This document shows positions 17,602 to 26,172 of a DNA stretch of 59,563 bases, one piece after another. Made by a program: the position numbers and the translations under genes. The stretch is from an uncultured Eubacteriales bacterium (GTDB lineage Bacteria > Bacillota > Clostridia > Lachnospirales > CAG-274): positions 1-59,563 of the forward strand of contig CATJCJ010000329.1 in the NCBI GenBank assembly GCA_949738935.1. The letters are read 5' to 3'. The notes under the pieces were generated by a model. That model saw nothing but the letters and a program-made list of their open reading frames with translations, made no database searches and was not told where the DNA came from. Numbering within the stretch: position 1 is the first letter of the stretch; the number at the start of each line of letters is the position of its first letter.

Positions 17602-19476
17602 ATGCTTAACTCAAGAGAGGATTTGCGGAATTTGAGAGATGTTTATCAAGATTCCGCTAAAACTGAAAAGAAAAAAATTCTTGTTTGTGCCGGAACGGGC
17701 TGTGTCGCGGGAGGCTCACTTGAAATTTATCAAAAGCTTATTGATATTATGAGAGAAAAGAACATTAATTGTTCTGTTGAACTCGTTAAAGAGCCTCATG
17801 AGGACTCGGTTGGTGTTAAACGAAGCGGTTGTCACGGTTTTTGTGAAATGGGACCTCTTGTTAGAATTGAGCCGCAGGGATATTTGTATACAAAGGTTAA
17901 AATTGATGATTGTGAGGATATTATTGAAAAAACTATAGTTGGAAATGATATAATTGAAAGACTGGCATATAAGAAAGACGATAAAACTTATAAAGTTCAA
18001 GAGGAAATTCCTTTTTATAAAAAACAAACTAGAATTGTTCTTGAACATTGTGGTCATATTGACGCTACATCTATTAATGAGTATTTTTCAATTGGTGGTT
18101 ATAAAGCGTTTGAAAAGGCTCTCTTTGATATGTCTCAAGATGATATTATAAATGAAATTGAGAATTCGGCACTTAGAGGCCGTGGGGGAGGCGGATATCC
18201 TGCCGGCAGGAAATGGTCTCAGGTTAAACGTCAGAAAAGCGATGTTAAATATGTTGTTTGCAATGGTGATGAGGGTGACCCTGGAGCTTTTATGGACAGA
18301 AGCATTATGGAGGGCGACCCCCATAGAATGCTTGAGGGGATGATGATTGCCGGTGTCGCTACGGGAGCTCGTGAAGGATATATTTATGTTAGGGCGGAAT
18401 ATCCATTAGCGGTAAATCGTCTTAAAAATGCGATTGAACAGGCTGAGGCTTATGGTCTTTTGGGAGACAACATACTTGGAACGGATTTTTGTTTTAAATT
18501 TCATATTAACAGGGGCGCCGGTGCTTTTGTTTGCGGAGAGGGAAGCGCTTTGACGGCTTCTATTGAGGGGAAAAGAGGTATGCCGAGAGTTAAACCTCCT
18601 CGTACCGTTGAAAAAGGTCTTTTTGAGAAACCTACGGTTCTGAATAATGTTGAGACTTACGCTAATGTTCCCCAGATAATTATAAACGGTTCTGATTGGT
18701 ATAAAAAAATCGGTCCTGAAAACAGTCCGGGAACAAAAGCTTTTGCGCTTACCGGAAATATTCAAAATACGGGGCTTATTGAGGTTCCTATGGGAACTAC
18801 TTTGAGGGAGATTATTTTTGATATTGGCGGAGGAATGAAAGACGGTACAGAGTTTAAGGCCGTTCAAATCGGCGGACCTTCGGGCGGATGTCTTATTACG
18901 CCTAATCTTGATTTGCCTTTGGATTTTGATTCTCTTAAAAAGGTTGGGGCTATGATTGGTTCTGGTGGTCTTGTTGTTATGGATAATAATACTTGTATGG
19001 TTGAGGTCGCTCGTTTCTTTATGAATTTCACTCAAAATGAGTCTTGCGGTAAGTGTGTTCCTTGTCGAGAGGGTACAAAACGTATGCTGGAGATTCTTGA
19101 GAGAATTGTCAGCGGAGATGGCAGGGACGGTGATATTGAGCTTCTTCTTGAGCTTGCTGACACAATAAGTCAAACGGCTTTATGCGGTCTTGGAAAAACG
19201 GCGGCGGCTCCGGTTGTTAGTACAATTAAAAGTTTCAGGGAGGAATATGAGGCACATATTTATGATAAAAAATGTCCTTCCGGAAATTGTAAAAAACTTA
19301 TTACTTATACCATTGACCCGGAGATTTGCAAGGGCTGCTCAAAATGTTCGAGAGTTTGTCCTGTTGGGGCGATATCAGGAAAAATTAAAGAACCTTTTGT
19401 TATTGACAGAACGAAATGTATTAAATGTGGGGCTTGTAAGGACTCTTGTAATTTTAAAGCTATAAGGGAGGTTTAA
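17602..19476 (+). CDS. hydB: NADH-linked hydrogenase flavoprotein subunit, NuoF-like (HydB/HndC)
   Basis: This subunit binds FMN and NAD(H) and passes electrons between NADH and the iron-sulfur clusters. Domains in order: an N-terminal thioredoxin-like [2Fe-2S] domain (CAGTGCVAGG and GCHGFCEMGP), a NuoF core with GRGGGGYPAGRKW and CNGDEGDPGAFMD, the [4Fe-4S] motif SCGKCVPCREG, and a C-terminal two-cluster ferredoxin (CKGCSKCSRVCP and CIKCGACKDSC). Length is 624 aa. ATG at 17602 is served by GGAGG inside the end of hydC. Confidence 0.95.
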   Translation: MLNSREDLRNLRDVYQDSAKTEKKKILVCAGTGCVAGGSLEIYQKLIDIMREKNINCSVELVKEPHEDSVGVKRSGCHGFCEMGPLVRIEPQGYLYTKVKIDDCEDIIEKTIVGNDIIERLAYKKDDKTYKVQEEIPFYKKQTRIVLEHCGHIDATSINEYFSIGGYKAFEKALFDMSQDDIINEIENSALRGRGGGGYPAGRKWSQVKRQKSDVKYVVCNGDEGDPGAFMDRSIMEGDPHRMLEGMMIAGVATGAREGYIYVRAEYPLAVNRLKNAIEQAEAYGLLGDNILGTDFCFKFHINRGAGAFVCGEGSALTASIEGKRGMPRVKPPRTVEKGLFEKPTVLNNVETYANVPQIIINGSDWYKKIGPENSPGTKAFALTGNIQNTGLIEVPMGTTLREIIFDIGGGMKDGTEFKAVQIGGPSGGCLITPNLDLPLDFDSLKKVGAMIGSGGLVVMDNNTCMVEVARFFMNFTQNESCGKCVPCREGTKRMLEILERIVSGDGRDGDIELLLELADTISQTALCGLGKTAAAPVVSTIKSFREEYEAHIYDKKCPSGNCKKLITYTIDPEICKGCSKCSRVCPVGAISGKIKEPFVIDRTKCIKCGACKDSCNFKAIREV

Positions 19477-19478
19477 TT

Positions 19479-21161
19479 ATGAGCGACAATTATATGATTA
19501 TTGATAATATCCCTGTTGAAATAAATGGGGAAAAAAATATTCTTGAACTTATTAGAAAAGCCGGAATAGACTTACCGACATTTTGTTATTATTCTGAACT
19601 TTCGGTTTACGGCGCTTGCCGTATGTGTATGGTTGAGAATAAATGGGGCGGTATGGAGGCTTCCTGCTCGACACCTCCAAAGGCTGGTATGGAAATTTAT
19701 ACTAATACTCCTAAACTCAGAAAATACAGAAAGATGATTTTGGAACTTTTGCTTGCTGACCATTGCCGTGATTGCACTACCTGCGCTAAAAATGGAAATT
19801 GCAGGCTTCAAGAGCTTGCCAGCAGATTTGGCATTACTGACGTTAGATTTCCCAATATGGCGACAAAGCCTGATATTGATGATTCCTCTTTATGTATTAT
19901 TCGAGACGCCAATAAGTGTATTCTTTGTGGTGATTGTGTTCGTGTGTGTAATGAGGTTCAAAATGTCGGCGCTATTGACTTTGCGTTCAGAGGTTCTAAA
20001 ATGAAAGTATGCGCGGCTTTTGATAAACCTATCGCCGAGTCGCCTTGTGTTGGCTGTGGTCAATGCGCCGCTGTCTGTCCTACAGGAGCTATTGTTATTA
20101 AAAATGACAGCCATAGACTTTGGAAAGACTTGAGCAGGGAAAATGTTAAGGTTATCGCTCAGATTGCTCCAGCTGTTCGTACCGCGGTGGCTAAAGAGTT
20201 TGGCTGTGACGACTATAATGTTATGGGAAAAATTATAGCGTCTTTGAGGCGTATTGGGTTTGATGAGGTTTATGATACATCGACAGGCGCTGACCTTACT
20301 GTTTTGGAGGAAGCAAACGAGTTTCTCTCAAGGATTCATAAAAATGAGAATATTCCTTTATTTACTTCATGTTGTCCAGCTTGGGTAAATTATGTTGAGA
20401 AAAATTATCCTGAACTTTTGCCTAATGTTTCTACATGCCGTTCTCCTATGCAAATGTTTTCTTCCGTTATAAAAGAGGAAAATAAAAGGTCTAGAAGGAA
20501 AGTTATTAATGTGGCGATTATGCCTTGTACCGCTAAAAAATTTGAGGCCGCTAGAGATGAGTTTAAAGTTGACGGGGTTCCCATGACGGATTATGTTATT
20601 ACTACTCAGGAGCTTATTCAAATGATTAGAGAATCGGGAATTGTTTTTTCTGAGATTGAGCCGGAGGCTGTTGATATGCCTTTTGAGACTTATACAGGAG
20701 CCGGTGTTATATTTGGTGTTACAGGCGGCGTTACAGAGGCGGTTATCAGAAGAATCTCTAATGATAAATCATTATCAGCTCTTCGAGCTCTTGCCTTTAA
20801 CGGTGTTAGAGGTATGGAGGGAGTTAAGGAGCTTACTGTTAAATATGGTGAGAGAGATATTAAAATAGCTGTTGTGAGTGGTCTTAAAAACGCTGATAAT
20901 TTAATTAAAAAAATTAAAAATGGCGAGCGTTATGACCTTGTTGAGGTTATGGCTTGCCCTGGAGGCTGTGTGTGTGGAGGCGGTCAGCCGTTCGCGGGTA
21001 TTGATGAGAAAATTAAACGCGGAGAAAGATTATATAATCAAGACAGACTTTGTACAATTAAAAGAAGTGAGGAAAATCCTGTGATGATGCGTTTGTATGA
21101 TGGTCTTTTGAAAGGAAAAGTTCATCAGCTTCTTCACGTTGAATATGGAAAGGAGAATTAA
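19479..21161 (+). CDS. hydA: [FeFe] hydrogenase catalytic subunit HydA
   Basis: It produces or oxidises H2. Domains: an N-terminal [2Fe-2S] domain (Cys36, 47, 50, 63), a His-ligated [4Fe-4S] site (His95, Cys99, 102, 108), two ferredoxin [4Fe-4S] motifs (Cys147-157 and Cys190-200), and the H-cluster domain with TSCCPAW (296-302), MPCTAKKFE (348-356) and the CPGGC motif (Cys493, Cys497). All H-cluster ligands are present, so it should be active. Length is 560 aa. The HydEFG maturases are not in the window. Confidence 0.97.
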   Translation: MSDNYMIIDNIPVEINGEKNILELIRKAGIDLPTFCYYSELSVYGACRMCMVENKWGGMEASCSTPPKAGMEIYTNTPKLRKYRKMILELLLADHCRDCTTCAKNGNCRLQELASRFGITDVRFPNMATKPDIDDSSLCIIRDANKCILCGDCVRVCNEVQNVGAIDFAFRGSKMKVCAAFDKPIAESPCVGCGQCAAVCPTGAIVIKNDSHRLWKDLSRENVKVIAQIAPAVRTAVAKEFGCDDYNVMGKIIASLRRIGFDEVYDTSTGADLTVLEEANEFLSRIHKNENIPLFTSCCPAWVNYVEKNYPELLPNVSTCRSPMQMFSSVIKEENKRSRRKVINVAIMPCTAKKFEAARDEFKVDGVPMTDYVITTQELIQMIRESGIVFSEIEPEAVDMPFETYTGAGVIFGVTGGVTEAVIRRISNDKSLSALRALAFNGVRGMEGVKELTVKYGERDIKIAVVSGLKNADNLIKKIKNGERYDLVEVMACPGGCVCGGGQPFAGIDEKIKRGERLYNQDRLCTIKRSEENPVMMRLYDGLLKGKVHQLLHVEYGKEN

Positions 21162-21163
21162 TT

Positions 21164-21406
21164 ATGGTTAAATTGTATACTTGTGTTGGAAGTGCGTGTC
21201 ATTTGAAAGGGTCTTATAATGTTATAAACGCTTTTCAACAGATGATTGAGGAAAATAAATTGAACGGTAAAGTTGAGGTTTGCGGCAGTTTTTGTCTTGG
21301 TCATTGCTCTGAGGATGTTTCTGTTAAGGTTGATGATGAGTATTTCGCTGTTAAGCCGGAAATGGCAAGAGAATTTTTTGAGAAAAATGTTATGTCTAAA
21401 CTTTAA
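21164..21406 (+). CDS. Small [2Fe-2S] thioredoxin-like protein of the hydrogenase operon
   Basis: This 80-aa protein has a NuoE C-terminal-like fold with Cys ligands in CVGSACHLKG and CGSFCLGHC. It begins 2 bases after hydA behind a GGAG ribosome site, so it belongs to the same transcript. It resembles the small (2Fe-2S) ferredoxin-domain proteins found beside NAD(P)-dependent hydrogenases, such as HndB-like proteins. Its exact role, perhaps an extra electron-transfer or assembly protein, is inference. Confidence 0.85.
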   Translation: MVKLYTCVGSACHLKGSYNVINAFQQMIEENKLNGKVEVCGSFCLGHCSEDVSVKVDDEYFAVKPEMAREFFEKNVMSKL

Positions 21407-21478
21407 TAAGATTAAAGGCTTTTAATAAAACTATGTTTTGTTAATGATAAAGTAATATTATTTATGAGTATAATTGAA

Positions 21479-21527
21479 ATAACACAAATAGAGCATGTTT
21501 AAAAAAAATATGCTCTATTTGTGTTAT
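21479..21527. terminator. Strong hairpin terminator between convergent genes
   Basis: A perfect 18-bp stem, ATAACACAAATAGAGCAT (21479-21496) with its complement at 21510-21527, encloses a 13-base loop. It lies between the hydrogenase operon and a convergent small gene, so it probably serves both directions. The T-rich tract downstream is short and not immediately adjacent. Confidence 0.75.
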
Positions 21528-21541
21528 CACCGTTATCTTTT

Positions 21542-21805
21542 TTATAGTGCGTCAAAAAATATTAATAGTATTAAAAAAATAAAGATTTTGTCCCTCATAT
21601 CCATTTGACAGTTTAATGATTGATTTTTTATCTCGTTGGATTTTTTTTCGGAAGTATTTTGAGGAGTGTTTATTGATATGTTTTGAGCTTCTATTTTTAT
21701 GTTTTCAGATTCTGAGGGGATATCTTCTTTTTTTGTGTGATTTTTTTTACGCTCATATTGTCTAAATTGGAAAGGAATATCATTTAGATTTTTATATAGG
21801 TTCAT
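21542..21805 (-). CDS. Small hypothetical protein with C-terminal membrane segment
   Basis: I do not recognise this 87-aa protein. It has a charged, polar N-terminal region rich in Lys, Glu, Asn and Ser, and ends in a hydrophobic segment (about residues 72-87, IFIFLILLIFF) typical of a tail anchor. GAGGTG lies about 8 bases before the ATG, which supports a real gene. It stands alone between the hydrogenase operon terminator and the divergent citrate synthase promoter. Confidence 0.65.
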   Translation of the reverse strand: MNLYKNLNDIPFQFRQYERKKNHTKKEDIPSESENIKIEAQNISINTPQNTSEKKSNEIKNQSLNCQMDMRDKIFIFLILLIFFDAL

Positions 21806-21990
21806 TTATTTGCACCTCTGTCGAATATATAAATATCTTATTTTATTTTCTTAAAAATTATGATAAAAAAGATAATTTCTTTGAAAATGAATTGAGATAA
21901 ATTAAAAAATTCATAATTGTTATTTCAAGTGGGAATTTTGACGTAATATCAGGCTAAATTTAAATTGAAAAATTTGCTGTGTATTAGAAT

Positions 21991-22027
21991 TTTGAATTAT
22001 ATTTTTTATAAAATTCAAATTTTTTTT
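21991..22027 (+). terminator. Hairpin followed by T-run, function unclear
   Basis: TTTGAATT (21991-21998) pairs with AATTCAAA (22012-22019), followed by eight T's. No plus-strand gene lies directly upstream, so this may be a backup terminator. The rest of the 21806-22035 gap is AT-rich and shows nothing else. Confidence 0.4.
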
Positions 22028-22035
22028 AAATTTAG

Positions 22036-22064
22036 TTGACATTAAGGAGTATTTTATGTAAAAT
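22036..22064 (+). promoter_or_regulatory. Sigma-A promoter for the citrate synthase-IDH operon
   Basis: A consensus -35 TTGACA (22036-22041) is followed after 17 bases by TAAAAT (22059-22064). Transcription would start near 22071 and read through the palindrome at 22089-22146 before the ribosome site at about 22152. Confidence 0.7.
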
Positions 22065-22088
22065 TAATATAATAGATATGTTGTATTG

Positions 22089-22146
22089 TTAAGGCGATAC
22101 TGATAAACTTAAATTTGTTTTATTTAATTTGTCGGGGTTTCCTTAA
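22089..22146 (+). repeat. 58-bp palindrome, family 2 copy in the citrate synthase leader
   Basis: The left arm TTAAGGCGATACTGATAAA and right arm TTTGTCGGGGTTTCCTTAA flank an inner stem TTAAAT/ATTTAA with a TTGTTTT loop. The length and loop equal those of the copy at 37793-37850, and it is related to 42536-42611. It lies wholly within the inferred 5' leader, ending a few bases before the GAGGAGG ribosome site. Confidence 0.65.
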
Positions 22147-22168
22147 AGAATGAGGAGGTACGTATTGA

Positions 22169-23554
22169 ATGTTTACTTTTAATAAAAAGACTAATTTGCT
22201 TGAAAGACAGGAATTTAATTATCCTCTTCAAGATGTAAAAAAACCTAATTTGTACAGAAATTTATACAGTTATGAGGAGATTCCGAAAGTCGCTTTTAAT
22301 CATAGAATTGTTCCTATTGATATGCCGGATGATATCTGGATTACAGACACTACGTTCAGAGACGGACAACAGTCAAGAGAACCTTATACAGTTGAGCAGA
22401 TTCTTAAGGTTTATGATATGCTACATAGACTTGGCGGACCTAATGGTATTATTAAACAAAGTGAGTTTTTTATATATACTAAAAAAGACCAAGAAGCCGT
22501 TTATAAATGTCTTGAAAAAGGATATGAGTTTCCTGAAGTGACTACTTGGATTAGAGCCTCCAAAAAAGATTTTGAGATGGTTAAGTCAGTTGGTATTAAA
22601 GAAACGGGAATTCTTGTGAGTTGTTCGGATTATCATATATTTTATAAAATGAATATGACGAGAAGTGATGTTATTAAACATTATATTGATGTTGTAAGTC
22701 AGTGTATTGAAACAGGAATTCGTCCTAGATGTCATTTTGAGGATATCACAAGAGCGGATTTTTATGGATTTGTCGTTCCTTTTGCATCAGAACTTATGAA
22801 GCTCTCTAAAGAAACAGGCGTTCCTATTAAAATCAGAGCCTGTGACACTATGGGTTATGGAATGACTTTTCCGGGAACTGTTTTGCCAAGAAGCGTTCAG
22901 GGAATTATATATGGTCTTCATCATCATGCCGCTGTTCCGAAAGAAATGATAGAGTGGCACGGACATAACGACTTTTATAGAGCTGTTATAAACGCTTCTT
23001 ACGCTTGGCTTTATGGAGCCTGCGGTGTTAATACGTCTCTTTTCGGAATTGGGGAGAGAACAGGAAATACCCCTCTTGAGGCTATGATTATGGAATACGC
23101 TCAGTTAAGAGGTACTTTGGATGGTATGGATACCACGGTTATTACTGAAATCGCTGAATACTTTAAAAAGGAAATAGGCTATGAGATTCCTCCTATGACA
23201 CCTTTTGTCGGAAAAAATTTTAATATTACAAGAGCTGGTATTCACGCTGATGGTCTTCTCAAAAATGAGGAAATTTATAATATTTTTGATACCGGAAAAT
23301 TGTTGAACAGACCTTGCAGAATCGCTGTCTCAAAAACATCGGGACTTGCCGGAGTCGCTCATTGGATTAATACATACTTTAATCTTATGGAAGACGAGTG
23401 TTATGATAAAAAACATCCTGTTGTTGAGGCGATTAAAACGTGGGTTGATAAACAGTATGACGATGGTCGTGTTACGGCTATAGGCGATGGGGAACTTGAG
23501 AAAGTTGCTCTCGCTGAAATTAAAAAATATAATGAGTTAAATAAACAATCTTAA
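22169..23554 (+). CDS. Re-type citrate synthase (homocitrate/isopropylmalate synthase family)
   Basis: This is an HMGL-like TIM-barrel acyl-CoA condensing enzyme of 461 aa. Motifs visible are DTTFRDGQQSREPYT (start of the barrel), HFEDITRADFYGFV and HGHNDFY (metal ligands). It differs from classical LeuA by its N-terminal extension and lacks a LeuA-type regulatory domain. Together with the isocitrate dehydrogenase 25 bases downstream, this points to the Re-citrate synthase known from Clostridium kluyveri, which condenses oxaloacetate and acetyl-CoA for 2-oxoglutarate and glutamate synthesis. Isopropylmalate or homocitrate synthase activity is the alternative. Confidence 0.82.
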   Translation: MFTFNKKTNLLERQEFNYPLQDVKKPNLYRNLYSYEEIPKVAFNHRIVPIDMPDDIWITDTTFRDGQQSREPYTVEQILKVYDMLHRLGGPNGIIKQSEFFIYTKKDQEAVYKCLEKGYEFPEVTTWIRASKKDFEMVKSVGIKETGILVSCSDYHIFYKMNMTRSDVIKHYIDVVSQCIETGIRPRCHFEDITRADFYGFVVPFASELMKLSKETGVPIKIRACDTMGYGMTFPGTVLPRSVQGIIYGLHHHAAVPKEMIEWHGHNDFYRAVINASYAWLYGACGVNTSLFGIGERTGNTPLEAMIMEYAQLRGTLDGMDTTVITEIAEYFKKEIGYEIPPMTPFVGKNFNITRAGIHADGLLKNEEIYNIFDTGKLLNRPCRIAVSKTSGLAGVAHWINTYFNLMEDECYDKKHPVVEAIKTWVDKQYDDGRVTAIGDGELEKVALAEIKKYNELNKQS

Positions 23555-23579
23555 TAATTATTTATAGGGAGTGTTATAA

Positions 23580-24734
23580 ATGGATAAAATAGCTATCGCT
23601 AAGGAAAAGTTCGGAGAACTTATTGAGGAACAGCTTAAAAGAGTTGAAAAGATGAAACTTGATAAGGATTTTATTGACTTTCAAAAATTGGATTTAATAA
23701 AAATTGGTATTGTCGGCGGTGATGGTATTGGACCGGCTATTACTAAACAGGCCCAAAGAATTCTTGAGTTTTTGCTCGATGATGAGATTAAGGCGGGAAA
23801 AGTTGAGTTTAAAGTTATTGATGGATTGACTATTGAAAACAGAATTGAGGCCGGCAAGGCTATTCCTGATGATGTTTTGGCTCAAATTAAAGAGTGCCCT
23901 GTTATTCTTAAAGGCCCTACTACCACACCTAGAGCGGGAGATAAAGTTAATATTGAAAGCGCTAACGTGGCTATGCGTAAGGAACTTGACCTTTTTGCCA
24001 ATGTTCGTCCCGTTAAAATCCCTGAGGAGGGTATTGACTGGACTTTCTACAGAGAAAATACAGAAGGTTCTTATACTCTTGGAAGTAAGGGTTTTAATGT
24101 TGATGAGGATTTGGCTTTTGATTTTACTGTCGCTACGACTGATGGTACTGAAAGAATTATAAGAGCGGCTTTTGATTACGCTAAGAAAAATGGCAAGACA
24201 AGAGTGACCGCTGTTACAAAAGCTAATATTATTAAAACTACTGATGGTAAATTTCTTAATATATTCAAGGAAATCGCCAAGGAATATCCTGATATAGAAA
24301 CCGATGACTGGTATATTGATATTATGACTGCTAAACTTGTTGACCCTAAGCGCCGTACTCAATTTCAAGTTGTTGTTCTTCCAAATCTTTATGGGGATAT
24401 TATTACGGATGAGGCCGCTGAGTTTCAAGGCGGTGTTGGTACAGCTGGAAGTATTAATATGGGTAAAAAATACGCTATGTTTGAGGCTATTCATGGTTCT
24501 GCTCCACGTATGGTTGATGAGGGCAGAGATATTTATGCTGACCCTTGCAGCATAATTCGTGCAGGCAGTATGCTTTTGGCTCATATAGGTTATGCCGATA
24601 AGGCTAAAAAGCTTGATGAGGCTCTTGAGATTTGTACTCAAAATGAAAAGAAATTTGTTATTACGGGAAGAAGCGACGGCTGTACGTCTGAGCAACTTGC
24701 CGATTATATTATGGATACAATAAAAACATTATAG
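23580..24734 (+). CDS. Isocitrate dehydrogenase (isocitrate/isopropylmalate dehydrogenase family)
   Basis: It performs oxidative decarboxylation of isocitrate to 2-oxoglutarate, most likely NAD-dependent. Motifs include GDGIGP (nucleotide end), the substrate-loop YRENTEGSYT, the metal-binding region with NLYGDIITDEAAEF, and EAIHGSAP. Length is 384 aa; an N-terminal extension of about 38 residues precedes the core. It is coupled to the Re-citrate synthase gene; aconitase is not in the window. Isopropylmalate dehydrogenase is less likely because the substrate loop is of isocitrate type. Confidence 0.87.
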   Translation: MDKIAIAKEKFGELIEEQLKRVEKMKLDKDFIDFQKLDLIKIGIVGGDGIGPAITKQAQRILEFLLDDEIKAGKVEFKVIDGLTIENRIEAGKAIPDDVLAQIKECPVILKGPTTTPRAGDKVNIESANVAMRKELDLFANVRPVKIPEEGIDWTFYRENTEGSYTLGSKGFNVDEDLAFDFTVATTDGTERIIRAAFDYAKKNGKTRVTAVTKANIIKTTDGKFLNIFKEIAKEYPDIETDDWYIDIMTAKLVDPKRRTQFQVVVLPNLYGDIITDEAAEFQGGVGTAGSINMGKKYAMFEAIHGSAPRMVDEGRDIYADPCSIIRAGSMLLAHIGYADKAKKLDEALEICTQNEKKFVITGRSDGCTSEQLADYIMDTIKTL

Positions 24735-24834
24735 ATAAAACACAGCACAAAGAGAAAATAAAAATAACATTGTAAAAACACTCTACAAGATTTTTTTATT
24801 ATGCTGAGTTTCATTTAAAAAATAAAAATACGTG

Positions 24835-24876
24835 ATTTGCCGTGAATTTATCTTTATTTCACGGCAAATTTTTTTT
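24835..24876 (+). terminator. Rho-independent terminator after isocitrate dehydrogenase
   Basis: The stem ATTTGCCGTGAA (24835-24846) pairs with TTCACGGCAAAT (24858-24869) and is followed by eight T's. Confidence 0.9.
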
Positions 24877-24892
24877 GTGTTGTCCATATTAT

Positions 24893-24970
24893 AGAACCTG
24901 TCTAAAATCTAAAAAAAGCCTGTTGAAATTTCATTTTTTTGGACATTTTAATAGTTTTTAGATAGGCTCA
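24893..24970. mobile_element. MITE-like element, family 1, internally deleted copy
   Basis: It begins AGAACCTGTCTAAAA, is identical to the 15236 copy for about 31 bases, and ends with TTTTTAGATAGGCTC. The AAAATATACAC core is missing, leaving 78 bp. It sits between the terminator at 24835 and the mbl promoter. A half copy of the family 2 motif (TTAAGGAAACCG) follows at 24981. The rest of the 24735-25165 gap shows nothing further. Confidence 0.7.
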
Positions 24971-25089
24971 TAGATTGATGTTAAGGAAACCGTTTGTATT
25001 GCCGATATAAAAAATAAATAGTCGGGTAAGTCTCGTAACAGAGATTTTATAACGCGGACTATAAAAATTGATTTACGTGAGAATAATCT

Positions 25090-25118
25090 TTGACAAATTG
25101 TAAAAGATGCTGTATAAT
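25090..25118 (+). promoter_or_regulatory. Consensus sigma-A promoter for the mbl-flhO-flhP operon
   Basis: TTGACA (25090-25095), a 17-base spacer and TATAAT (25113-25118) form a perfect consensus. Transcription would start about 40 bases before the mbl ATG. A second TATAAT-like box lies at about 25134. Confidence 0.85.
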
Positions 25119-25165
25119 AAAAATAAAGTATGCTATAATTTTTATTCTTACGAAAGGAACTTGGT

Positions 25166-26167
25166 ATGTTTGGTTCAGATATAGGTATTGACTTAGGTAC
25201 CGCAAGTGTCTTGGTTTATATAAAAGGACAGGGGATTGTTCTTAAAGAACCCTCTGTTGTCGCTATTGAGAAAAATACAAAAAGAATTCTCGCCGTTGGT
25301 GAGGAAGCGAGAAAAATGCTTGGAAGAACTCCCGGCAATATTGTCGCTATTAGACCGCTTCGCGAAGGTGTTATATCGGATTATGAAATTACTCAAAAAA
25401 TGCTTACTTATTTTATTGACAAATCTGTTGGAAAGCATTTTTTTAGAAAACCCAGAATTGCTGTTTGTGTTCCAAGCAGTGTTACGGAAGTTGAGAGAAG
25501 AGCCGTTGAAGATGCCACAAGACAAGCGGGAGCTCGAGAGGTTTTTGTTATTGAGGAGCCTATCGCCGCGGCTATTGGAGCGGGAATTGATATCTCAAAA
25601 GCTGGCGGAAGTATGGTTGTTGATATAGGCGGGGGAACTTCTGATGTCGCTGTTATTTCTCTTGGCGGCACGGTTGTAAGTAATTCTCTTAAAGTTGCCG
25701 GAGATAATTTTGACAGCGCTATTGTAAGATATATGCGTAAGAAACATAATCTTCTTATTGGTGAGCGTACGGCTGAGGATTTGAAGATTAATGTTGGTAC
25801 GGCTTTTGACAGACAGCCTCCTGTTTGTATGGATGTCAGAGGAAGAAACCTCGTTACGGGTCTTCCCAAAACAATTACCATTACTTCTGATGAGATGTAT
25901 GAGGCTTTAAAAGAGTCTGTTACCAGTATTGTTGAGTCTGTTCACTATGTTCTTGAGAAAACGCCGCCTGAGCTTGCCGCTGATATTTCTGACAGAGGTA
26001 TACTTATGACCGGCGGGGGAAGTTTGTTATTTGGACTTGACAAGTTGATTAAACAAAAAACGGGAATTGACGCTTTTGTCGCTGATGATTCTGTTTCTTG
26101 TGTGGCTATAGGAACGGGAAAGTATATTGAGTTCGCGACAGGAGACCGTGGTGTGAAAGGCAGGTAA
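25166..26167 (+). CDS. mbl: Rod-shape actin homologue MreB/Mbl
   Basis: This bacterial actin forms membrane-associated filaments that guide lateral wall synthesis. The actin-fold motifs are intact: GIDLGTASVLVY (phosphate 1), VVDIGGGTSDVAVI (phosphate 2) and ILMTGGGSLLFGLD (adenosine). Length is 333 aa. The assignment to Mbl rather than MreB rests on gene order: two FlgF/FlgG-like genes follow directly, as in the mbl-flhO-flhP arrangement of Bacillus, and no mreC/mreD follow. AAAGGA precedes the ATG. Confidence 0.88.
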   Translation: MFGSDIGIDLGTASVLVYIKGQGIVLKEPSVVAIEKNTKRILAVGEEARKMLGRTPGNIVAIRPLREGVISDYEITQKMLTYFIDKSVGKHFFRKPRIAVCVPSSVTEVERRAVEDATRQAGAREVFVIEEPIAAAIGAGIDISKAGGSMVVDIGGGTSDVAVISLGGTVVSNSLKVAGDNFDSAIVRYMRKKHNLLIGERTAEDLKINVGTAFDRQPPVCMDVRGRNLVTGLPKTITITSDEMYEALKESVTSIVESVHYVLEKTPPELAADISDRGILMTGGGSLLFGLDKLIKQKTGIDAFVADDSVSCVAIGTGKYIEFATGDRGVKGR

Positions 26168-26172
26168 TTTTT

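Noticed and set aside
18406-19173. 255-residue minus-strand open frame inside hydB
   Set aside because: It is a shadow of a well-conserved flavoprotein gene; no start signal and no family features.
23694-24695. 333-residue open frame on the minus strand, antisense to isocitrate dehydrogenase
   Set aside because: The plus-strand gene is fully recognised. The antisense frame has no ribosome site, no recognisable motif and a composition typical of a codon-bias shadow.
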